Shown: in pieces, positions 6,241-11,265 of the stretch
How positions within the stretch are numbered: position 1 is the first letter of the stretch
Layout: the number at the start of each line of letters is the position of its first letter
DNA from: Nitrospinota bacterium
GTDB taxonomy: Bacteria > JADFOP01 > DATKYB01
Assembly: GCA_035528715.1 (NCBI GenBank)
Contig: DATKYB010000016.1
Coordinates: forward strand, 1-11,265
Length of the DNA: 11,265 nt
Direction of reading: 5' to 3'
Program-made: the position numbers and the translations under genes
The notes under the pieces: generated by a model
The model's database searches: none
Told to the model about the DNA's origin: nothing
The model's input: the letters and a program-made list of their open reading frames with translations, nothing else

Positions 6241-6618
6241 ATGAGAACTAAAAAACCGAATTTTGATATCAGAAGGCCTGTTAAGCTGAAAAAGGCTGTT
6301 ACAGGTGCTGAAATAGCTGAAGCATTGAAAAGAGTTGCAACCACCTTGCGTTCTCAGTATGTGGAGGTAGAGACAGGTGATATCAATGGAGAGAAATCAG
6401 CAATTTTAGGTCTTTCATCTCATTCTCGTGATGCCGATGTTTTAATCAGAACCGGCAAGGATCTGGATGAAACGAGGATCTATTTTAACAGAGAATATAC
6501 AGCAATAGGAGTTGGAAGCGTTCACTGGACAGGTGTAAAATTTAAATTTGATACATATGAATCCGGCTATATTCGAAACGTGGAACTCGTTAAAAAAGAA
6601 TTAGAAGAAATACTTTAA
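6241..6618 (+). CDS. Unrecognised conserved-looking 125-aa protein
   Basis: An intact frame from ATG 6241 to TAA, with TTGAGG ending ten bases upstream. The protein is soluble and mixed alpha/beta, with no signal peptide, membrane segment or cysteine. A basic N-terminus (FDIRRPVKLKKAV) precedes a helix GAEIAEALKRVATTLRSQY, then strands VEVETGDI and AILGLSSHS, an acidic patch, FNREYTAIGVGSVHWTG, and a C-terminal helix ELVKKELEEIL. I do not recognise the family and assign no function. Its start lies 20 bases after the DUF4405 relic, so the two were probably once co-transcribed. The balanced composition and intact frame beside broken genes argue that it is still under selection. Confidence 0.75.
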   Translation: MRTKKPNFDIRRPVKLKKAVTGAEIAEALKRVATTLRSQYVEVETGDINGEKSAILGLSSHSRDADVLIRTGKDLDETRIYFNREYTAIGVGSVHWTGVKFKFDTYESGYIRNVELVKKELEEIL

Positions 6619-6757
6619 GACTTTCCTTCCCTCCGTTAATCTCCTAAATTAATTAATGAATTTGGAAAAAAGATATTTGATTCTATTATTAGTGAAAGAA
6701 AAGAATCGACTGAAATTTTAATACTAATCATAAATAATAGGAAGTTGGAGAGAAAAG

Positions 6758-7426
6758 ATGAATCCAGCAGTGGTTTTTGATCTTGATGGCACCCTTGTTG
6801 ACACCTTATCAGTGGTATACAGTTCCTTTCGATATGCTGTTGAACCTTTTAGGGAACTGCCGAGTGATGAGGAGATTGAAGAAGGTCTTTGCGGCCCAGT
6901 AGAAAAAAATCTCCAAAGGCTCCTTAAAGGAGACAGAGAGTCGATGTTAAAGGCTCGGGTGCGTTTGGGTGAATATGCTGCAAAGCATCAGGACGAGGTA
7001 AGACTTTTTCCACGAGCGAAAGAGCTTTTGGAAGAGTTATTTGCAGAATCAATAAATATGGGTCTCTGGACAGGTCGGGACAGAAAAAGCTCTCTTAGAA
7101 TTCTCAAAAGATTTGAGCTTGAAAGGTTTTTTAAGGGGATTATCTGCGGGGATGACCTGAAGACCCATAAACCCAATCCTGAGGGGATTTTCAAGCTCAT
7201 GGTATTGTTAAATGCTACACCCAAGACATTAATCTATGTGGGAGATTCTGAACATGATATCCTGGCAGGAAAGCGTGCCGGCATCAAGACGATTATCTGT
7301 TTAAACTCCCATCACCCCTTTATCAGACCGGCGGATTTAATGGTAAAATCTTTGGAGGAGTTGAAAACATTATTGTTTGATTTGATCTCGAGGATTAAAT
7401 CTAAGTTAAATCTAAGTAAGATATAA
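6758..7426 (+). CDS. HAD-superfamily phosphatase, phosphoglycolate phosphatase-like
   Basis: This 222-aa protein shows all four HAD motifs in order. Motif I is VFDLDGTLVDT, with nucleophile Asp8 and acid/base Asp10. Motif II is GLWTGR, with Thr105. Motif III is Lys138 in THKPNPEGI. Motif IV is YVGDSEHDILAGKRAG, with Asp163 and Asp167 for magnesium. The helical cap at about 16-80 is the small C1 type of Gph/PpaX/PGMB-like enzymes. It is a cytoplasmic phosphatase; the exact substrate cannot be read. GGAG at 6747-6750 lies seven bases before ATG. An 11-base tandem repeat at 7395-7416 changes the frame just before the end: with one copy the protein would stop after RIKSK, but here it runs on through LNLSKI and its stop abuts the next gene's ATG. 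Confidence 0.9.
   Translation: MNPAVVFDLDGTLVDTLSVVYSSFRYAVEPFRELPSDEEIEEGLCGPVEKNLQRLLKGDRESMLKARVRLGEYAAKHQDEVRLFPRAKELLEELFAESINMGLWTGRDRKSSLRILKRFELERFFKGIICGDDLKTHKPNPEGIFKLMVLLNATPKTLIYVGDSEHDILAGKRAGIKTIICLNSHHPFIRPADLMVKSLEELKTLLFDLISRIKSKLNLSKI
7395..7416 (+). repeat. 11-bp tandem duplication at the end of the HAD gene
   Basis: TTAAATCTAAG occurs twice head to tail (7395-7405 and 7406-7416) and is followed by TAAG. Because 11 is not a multiple of three, the second copy shifts the frame. The single-copy version would read AAG TAA and stop the HAD protein six residues earlier. Confidence 0.9.
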
Positions 7427-7918
7427 ATGGATATCTTTTCTCATATGTTCTGGGGAGGGCTCGCCTTTGGATGGAGGCGAAGGTTTCTCCTCGCCATGTG
7501 TTTTGGGATTCTCCCTGACTTCATTCCATTTTTCCCGTTCTTTTTATATCGGTTATCCCATGGGACATTTGTATGGGGAAGGCCTCTGCTTGAAACCTTT
7601 CCTTTATGGGTCTTCAGTATATATGATATAACTCATAGCCTGATTTTTGCAGTGATTATTTATATGGGGATAAGATTAGTCAATAGAGGCCTCTCATTTT
7701 CCTTCCTTGCCTGGCCCCTCCATATTCTTATGGATATACCAACACACACAGAGACATTTTTCCCCACCAAATTTCTTTTTCCTATGAGTGATTTTTATAT
7801 TAATGCCTTTGACTGGGCCCATCCCATATTTTTGTTGATAGATTATCTTCTTATTATCTCGCTATTTGGGACCTTTTTCTATTACAGATATAGAAAGAAA
7901 GAGAGGCGATCAGGATAG
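7427..7918 (+). CDS. YdjM-like membrane protein (PF04307-type putative metal-dependent hydrolase)
   Basis: This 163-aa protein has about four hydrophobic helices. It has the conserved polar landmarks of the LexA-regulated YdjM-type membrane family: DIFSHMFWGG at the N-terminus (Asp2, His6), ILPDFIPF near residue 28, a DITHS pair, and PLHILMDIPTH. The histidines and aspartates lie near helix ends, where they could bind metal, and the family is annotated as putative metal-dependent hydrolases. The role is largely unknown. ATG 7427 directly follows the HAD stop and has no clear ribosome binding site of its own, so it is probably translated by coupling. The tail is basic (RYRKKERRSG), as expected for a cytoplasmic end. 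No substrate is claimed. Confidence 0.75.
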   Translation: MDIFSHMFWGGLAFGWRRRFLLAMCFGILPDFIPFFPFFLYRLSHGTFVWGRPLLETFPLWVFSIYDITHSLIFAVIIYMGIRLVNRGLSFSFLAWPLHILMDIPTHTETFFPTKFLFPMSDFYINAFDWAHPIFLLIDYLLIISLFGTFFYYRYRKKERRSG

Positions 7919-8032
7919 AAAACCCTCTCTTATTCCTCTTTTCCCATTAATTATTTGTTATAGGACTTTTGGATTGATATATTTAATACAACTGGATAAT
8001 TCAATGCGTACAGGATAATAAAGATTTCATCT

Positions 8033-8218
8033 GTGGAATCTAAAGAAAATCCAAACTATAAGAGAATAGACGGTATTAAGGGTCTTGTATATATTCCTCA
8101 AAGCAGAGGTCCAAAAAAATACCCTTGCGAGGATTGCTATTTCTGTCAATTCTGTGCTGATACAAGGTGTTCTCTATGCCTTTCTCAGAAAAGCGGAAAA
8201 AAAGGTTGTAAAAGGTGA
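8033..8218 (+). CDS. Small seven-cysteine protein (probable metal or Fe-S binder)
   Basis: A 61-aa protein from GTG 8033. After a polar N-terminus with KGLVYIPQSRGPKKYP, it packs cysteines at 32, 35, 38, 41, 46, 49 and 59, giving CEDCYFCQFC followed by CSLC. Four CxxC-spaced residues plus a second CxxC recall zinc-ribbon or iron-sulfur sites, but the exact CxxCxxCxxC spacing is not that of standard ferredoxins (which end CxxxCP). I recall similar small uncharacterised proteins in sulfate-reducing bacteria, though I cannot name a family. The ribosome binding site is weak (AAAGAT), and no ATG is available, so the start is provisional. The dense cysteine pattern makes chance coding unlikely. It stands alone between the YdjM-like gene and the MATE gene. 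Confidence 0.72.
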   Translation: MESKENPNYKRIDGIKGLVYIPQSRGPKKYPCEDCYFCQFCADTRCSLCLSQKSGKKGCKR

Positions 8219-8267
8219 TTTTTTAAAATATTTATTTTTTAAGTCTCTCCCTTTATTCCTTTATCTT

Positions 8268-8296
8268 TTGACTTTATTTTGATTTTGCATTATCTT
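8268..8296 (+). promoter_or_regulatory. Candidate sigma-70 promoter upstream of the MATE gene
   Basis: TTGACT (8268-8273) and TATCTT (8291-8296) are separated by 17 bases; they match the consensus at 5/6 and 4/6 positions. Transcription would begin near 8303, upstream of the hairpin at 8323-8367. The region is AT-rich, so a chance match is possible. Confidence 0.35.
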
Positions 8297-8322
8297 TTTT
8301 CTGTTTCTTATTTTTCTGAACG

Positions 8323-8367
8323 AATCTCTCCGATTCAGATTAGTCTTTGATTGGAGAGGTTTTTTTT
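8323..8367 (+). terminator. Terminator-like hairpin just before the MATE gene (terminator or attenuator)
   Basis: AATCTCTCC (8323-8331) pairs with GGAGAGGTT (8353-8361) over nine positions, one of them G-U, around a 21-base loop. The right arm runs into eight consecutive T residues (8360-8367). It has the form of an intrinsic terminator on the + strand. It may end upstream transcription; or, if the candidate promoter at 8268 is used, it would lie in the leader of the MATE mRNA and could attenuate it. Confidence 0.55.
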
Positions 8368-8395
8368 GCATGAATCTGTTAAGGGGAGAAGGAAG

Positions 8396-9850
8396 TTGCT
8401 ATCAGGAAAGACCATCAAGTCTATAAGCGAGCGCTGGAAATCTGAGGGAGGATATTCTGAGGTATTGGTGCTGGCTATCCCGCTCATTTTAAGCACAGGG
8501 GCATGGTCAATACAGCATTTTGTTGACCGGATGTTTTTGACGTGGTACTCCCCAGAGGCTATTGCAGCAGCTATGCCTGCTGGCATGCTGAATTTCACTA
8601 TCATGTGTCTCTTTATTGGGACTTCAGGTTATGTCAACACATTTGTTGCTCAGTACCACGGAGCAGGGATGTCTGAAAGGATTGGCCCAGCCCTCTGGCA
8701 GGGGATCTACGTGGCAGGTATTGGAGGGATAGTGCTTATTAGTATGATCCCTTTTGCTGAACCAATCTTTAGATTTATTGGACACGAAAAGCTGGTTCGG
8801 GAATACGAAACAATCTACTTTCAGATACTCTGTCTCGGAGCAGCACCTTCAGTTGCTTCCACTGCTCTTTCAAGCTTCTTTTCCGGTCGAGGTAAGGCCT
8901 GGCCGATTATGTGGGTGAACTTCCTCGCGACTCTCGTAAATCTGATTATGGACTATGTCTTGATATTTGGCCATTTTGGCTTTCCAGAGCTTGGTATTAA
9001 AGGAGCGGCTATTGCAACCGTTTTCTCTTCATGCTTCTCTTTCCTTGTTTTTTTTATTTTGGTTTCCAAACGGGCTTATAATCAAAGGTATCATACGCTC
9101 CGGGGATGGAAATTTGAGTACTCCCTCTTCTCTCGTCTTATGCGCTTTGGTTTGCCAACAGGGGTTCAATTCTTACTCGATATTGCTGGTTTTACTGTCT
9201 TTATTCTTTTAATGGGCCGCTTGGGCATAATCCCTCTTGCGGCTACGAATATCGCCTTTAATATTAACACTCTGGCATTTATGCCCATGATAGGTTTTGG
9301 AATCGCCATGTCGGTTTTAGTAGGACAGAACCTTGGCAAAGATAAGCCTGCTTTAGCAGAGAAGAGCGTTTATTCAGGGTTTCATCTTGCGTTTCTTTAC
9401 ATGGCAACCATAGCTCTTTTGTATGTTCTTGTTCCAGGTATCTTTTTATGGCCCTTTGCTGCCAAGGCAGATCCGGATAGCTTTATCTCCATTCGAGAAA
9501 TCACTGTGGTTCTTCTGCGCTTTATAGCCGTCTACTCAATTTTTGATGCCATGAATATTATTTTTGCCTCAGCACTTAAAGGCGCAGGGGATACTCGCTA
9601 TATTATGTTGATGGTTTTTATACTTTCTTTAATTTTGCTTATCATTCCAAGTTACGTGGCAGTGGTTTTTTTCCATACGGGTATCTTTGTGGGATGGACG
9701 ATTGCTTCTTTATACATCATTATACTGGGGTTTGTATTCTTGTTCCGTTTTCTTGGAGGAAAATGGAAGTCGATGAGGGTAATCGAAGAAGCTCCACCTT
9801 CTATACCTTCGACATTTCCTGAAAGATCTGCTACGAAGTTCGATCTTTAA
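8396..9850 (+). CDS. MATE-family multidrug/cation efflux transporter (NorM/DinF type)
   Basis: A roughly 484-aa, 12-helix protein. The N-terminal half opens with EVLVLAIPLILSTGAWSIQ and FVDRMFL; it has the family segments SSFFSGRGKAW, NLIMDYVLIFG and GIKGAAIAT, the usual MATE landmarks at helices 5-6. The second half repeats the design from LFSRLMRFGLPTGVQF through ATNIAFNINTLAFMPMIGFGIAMSVLVGQNLG. MATE proteins export drugs or metabolites in exchange for sodium or protons. The start is uncertain. TTG 8396 is preferred because AAGGGGAG lies seven bases upstream and it clears the hairpin at 8323-8367. TTG 8366 and TTG 8351 are in frame but fall within that hairpin or T tract. No ATG precedes the first helix. 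The gene is followed by a good terminator and looks monocistronic. Confidence 0.9.
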   Translation: MLSGKTIKSISERWKSEGGYSEVLVLAIPLILSTGAWSIQHFVDRMFLTWYSPEAIAAAMPAGMLNFTIMCLFIGTSGYVNTFVAQYHGAGMSERIGPALWQGIYVAGIGGIVLISMIPFAEPIFRFIGHEKLVREYETIYFQILCLGAAPSVASTALSSFFSGRGKAWPIMWVNFLATLVNLIMDYVLIFGHFGFPELGIKGAAIATVFSSCFSFLVFFILVSKRAYNQRYHTLRGWKFEYSLFSRLMRFGLPTGVQFLLDIAGFTVFILLMGRLGIIPLAATNIAFNINTLAFMPMIGFGIAMSVLVGQNLGKDKPALAEKSVYSGFHLAFLYMATIALLYVLVPGIFLWPFAAKADPDSFISIREITVVLLRFIAVYSIFDAMNIIFASALKGAGDTRYIMLMVFILSLILLIIPSYVAVVFFHTGIFVGWTIASLYIIILGFVFLFRFLGGKWKSMRVIEEAPPSIPSTFPERSATKFDL

Positions 9851-9913
9851 AAAGATTTAAACTTATTGTCGTGGTGATTTGCTTTTGATAGAAAATATCT
9901 CATTAAGATTCTG

Positions 9914-9945
9914 AACTGAGAAAGGATATGAATCCTTCAGTTTTT
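9914..9945 (+). terminator. Intrinsic terminator after the MATE gene
   Basis: The outer stem AACTG/CAGTT (9914-9918, 9938-9942) and inner stem AAGGAT/ATCCTT (9922-9927, 9932-9937) enclose an ATGA loop, with a three-base bulge on the left side, and run into TTTTT (9941-9945). It lies 63 bases after the MATE stop. Confidence 0.65.
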
Positions 9946-9950
9946 AGAAA

Positions 9951-10159
9951 ATGAATTTCATCATTGAGGAGCTTTTGGGTGAGATCTATGACGAGCACTT
10001 TGAAGTGAAGTTCAAAAAAGAAACAAAGAAAAAAATTTGATTATCTTCGCAAGAGATAGCACTCTCGAACCCAAACCGGGTCAGATCTTAATAAGTCTGG
10101 TTAATACTGTAAATAAGAAAAATACAAAAAGTTCAACAAATACCAAGCCAAAAAAATAA
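9951..10159 (+). pseudogene. Frameshifted relic, possibly the C-terminus of a cation:proton antiporter
   Basis: The 332-base gap between the MATE and CPBP genes holds the MATE terminator and a broken coding stretch. From ATG 9951 the frame reads NFIIEELLGEIYDEHFEVKF and stops at TGA 10038-10040, just after a seven-A run (10029-10035). One base added in that run joins it to a second frame, NLIIFARDSTLEPKPGQIL then ISLVNT and a Lys/Thr/Ser-rich tail, ending at TAA 10157-10159. The combined piece of about 69 aa reads as one continuous protein end. The FARDxxLEPKPG pattern faintly recalls the soluble C-terminal part of antiporters of the CPA type, but I would not rely on it. No ribosome binding site precedes ATG 9951 and no body of a gene precedes it, so this is a leftover tail. 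It lies downstream of the terminator, so it should be poorly transcribed. Confidence 0.5.
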
Positions 10160-10182
10160 AAAGGTTGAACCATTGAAGTAAA

Positions 10183-10872
10183 ATGAACAAAAGATCTTTA
10201 AAAATAATCATATTGATTCTCTTATTAATCTTGCCCCTACTTATGATTATACTCATGAGACAATTCTTTCAAGTTAACTACTTGCTTTCTTCTTCCTATA
10301 AGATTATTTTTCTTTCTCCTCTCTTCTATCGCTCAGTTATTGACAAAAAAACATTCAAGAGCTCACTTTTCGAGAATTTCTCATTTGAAAGATTCAAAAA
10401 AAATATATTTATTGTTATAGGGCTAGGGATTGGATTGGCAGCGATTTATCTAATGAATTATCTGGTTATCAGGCAATTCCTGAGAGGAGAGACCATTGTT
10501 TCTCAGCTCAACCAGCTTGCCTCGATTCATAAGAGAAACATTCTTTTTATCGGTCTTTATATTATTCTTTTCAATTCAATCTTGGAGGAGTTTTTCTGGA
10601 GAGGTTTTTTATTCAAGGAGTTGCGAGAACTGATCAATCCTTGGATGGCACATACCCTCACAGGGATAGGGTTTTCTTTCCATCATATTATTTTTTTTAT
10701 TGGCTGGTTCGAGCTTCCTTTTCTCATGCTTGCAACATCAGGGCTGATTGCCTTTGCCATCGTGATGAATTTTATTCTTGAAAGATATGACCTCTTCTCC
10801 TGTTGGCTTATACATGGATTGGTTGATACTGTGCAAGTCTTTATAGCTTTCAGAATATTCGGGATGATTTAA
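10183..10872 (+). CDS. CPBP-family intramembrane metalloprotease (CAAX protease/Abi type)
   Basis: A 229-aa polytopic membrane protein with the three catalytic motifs of the CPBP/Rce1 family: EEFFWRG (Glu135, Glu136, Arg140), a histidine in FSFHH (His167/168), and HGLVD (His211, with Asp215) in the last helix. A signal-like first helix follows NKRSLK, and a basic loop (SFERFKK) precedes the second helix. The family includes CAAX-prenyl proteases and bacterial relatives linked to bacteriocin immunity or protein processing; the substrate is unknown here. The ribosome binding site is weak (GAAG some six bases before ATG). It is followed 69 bases later by the PGPGW-type gene on the same strand, possibly one transcript. 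The family call is firm because all three motifs are present and in order. Confidence 0.85.
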   Translation: MNKRSLKIIILILLLILPLLMIILMRQFFQVNYLLSSSYKIIFLSPLFYRSVIDKKTFKSSLFENFSFERFKKNIFIVIGLGIGLAAIYLMNYLVIRQFLRGETIVSQLNQLASIHKRNILFIGLYIILFNSILEEFFWRGFLFKELRELINPWMAHTLTGIGFSFHHIIFFIGWFELPFLMLATSGLIAFAIVMNFILERYDLFSCWLIHGLVDTVQVFIAFRIFGMI

Positions 10873-10941
10873 ATTATTTCTTCAAAATGTCGTACTTTAT
10901 GGTATGCTCTTTTGAAATTTTTAGTCTTTATGGATTCTCTG

Positions 10942-11211
10942 ATGAAAAAAAAAGTTAAACACATCCTCATACTCAGTGCTGGCTGGTTTTTCATTTTTTT
11001 TGGTATTATCGGCCTCTTTCTTCCCATCCTTCAGGGAATCCTTTTTCTCTTTGTAGGTTTTTATCTGCTGTCCCATGAGTCTAAAACTGCTGAAAAATTG
11101 AGCAAAAAACTCAAGGAACGATATCCCTCGCTGGCAAAAAATATGGATAGGGCAAAGGAAAAGACTAGAAATATAAAGGTGCGACTATTCAAAAGAGATA
11201 TTAGGTTATAA
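10942..11211 (+). CDS. PGPGW-type small membrane protein
   Basis: An 89-aa protein from ATG 10942. After a basic start (MKKKVKH), one long or two short helices carry GWFFIFFGIIGLFLPILQG and LFLFVGFYLLS. This has the Gly-Trp, central Leu-Pro and final Gly-Leu layout of the PF09656 (PGPGW) family. A charged coiled-coil-prone tail follows (EKLSKKLKERYPSLAKNMDR), ending in RLFKRDIRL. The function of the family is not known. In-frame starts further upstream at ATG 10930 and TTG 10912 would add 4 or 10 residues. None has a clear ribosome binding site; 10942 is chosen because it puts the basic cap right before the helix. The last 11 bases overlap the - strand fragment. Confidence 0.7.
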   Translation: MKKKVKHILILSAGWFFIFFGIIGLFLPILQGILFLFVGFYLLSHESKTAEKLSKKLKERYPSLAKNMDRAKEKTRNIKVRLFKRDIRL

Positions 11212-11265
11212 TGAGTTTTTTGACTGCCTTAATAATCTGTTCTTTGCTGATACCGTTCCTGTCCA
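11201..11265 (-). CDS. Probable C-terminal end of a gene entering from the right edge
   Basis: Read on the - strand from the window edge, one frame stays open for 20 residues (DRNGISKEQIIKAVKKLIIT) and ends at TAA (11203-11201). The amphipathic helix-like sequence looks like a normal protein tail, and the other two - strand frames give poorer sequence. It converges on the PGPGW-type gene and overlaps it by 11 bases. Too little is present to name a family, and it could be chance. Confidence 0.4.
   Translation of the reverse strand, partial: DRNGISKEQIIKAVKKLIIT

Noticed and set aside
6619-6757. Open frame without a start before the HAD gene
   Set aside because: There is no start codon and no family resemblance; the stretch is AT-rich and holds only the HAD ribosome binding site. 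A weak imperfect inverted repeat near 6642-6663 lacks a T tract.
1-11265. CRISPR array, tRNA, rRNA, insertion sequence or arsR operator
   Set aside because: I looked for spaced repeats, cloverleaf-like ends, transposase motifs and ArsR-type proteins and saw none.

Overview
The window reads as a piece of an AT-rich chromosome of a Gram-negative-type anaerobe. A Desulfobacterota- or Nitrospirota-like bacterium is my best guess, inferred only from gene families: a DUF4405 relic, a small CxxC-rich protein and MTH895-type mini-thioredoxins. There is no rRNA, tRNA, CRISPR array or transposase. Every recognisable gene is on the + strand except a probable C-terminal fragment entering from the right edge on the - strand.

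Region 1 (1-5598) is an arsenic-resistance island. It opens with the C-terminal part of an ACR3 arsenite exporter and a thioredoxin-coupled arsenate reductase (ArsC). Next comes a MOT1-type sulfate/molybdate-like transporter. After a decayed carboxymuconolactone-decarboxylase-like gene there is a compact set: a DUF318/ArsP-type permease, then genes in the order and with the motifs of arsE (mini-thioredoxin), arsF (lipoprotein with a QCxxC motif) and arsG (CcdA-like membrane protein). A second mini-thioredoxin with its own strong ribosome binding site ends the block. Inorganic arsenate would be reduced and exported by ArsC plus ACR3. The ArsEFG set and permease suggest handling of organic, possibly nitroaromatic or methylated, arsenicals. 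No arsR is visible, so the regulator is probably upstream of the window.

Region 2 (5599-6757) is a zone of small and broken genes: an unrecognised 76-aa protein, a clearly decayed DUF4405 membrane protein (two frame changes plus loss of its middle) and an intact but unrecognised 125-aa protein.

Region 3 (6758-9945) has a HAD phosphatase abutting a YdjM-like membrane protein, a small seven-cysteine protein, and a MATE-family exporter. The MATE gene is preceded by a candidate promoter and a terminator-like hairpin and followed by a good intrinsic terminator.

Region 4 (9946-11265) holds a frameshifted relic, a CPBP-family intramembrane protease, a PGPGW-type small membrane protein and the right-edge - strand fragment. 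The sequence shows repeated gene decay (three broken genes) and one fresh-looking 11-bp tandem duplication that changed the end of the HAD gene. The most interesting content is the layered arsenic system, with three CxxC redox proteins feeding membrane partners.
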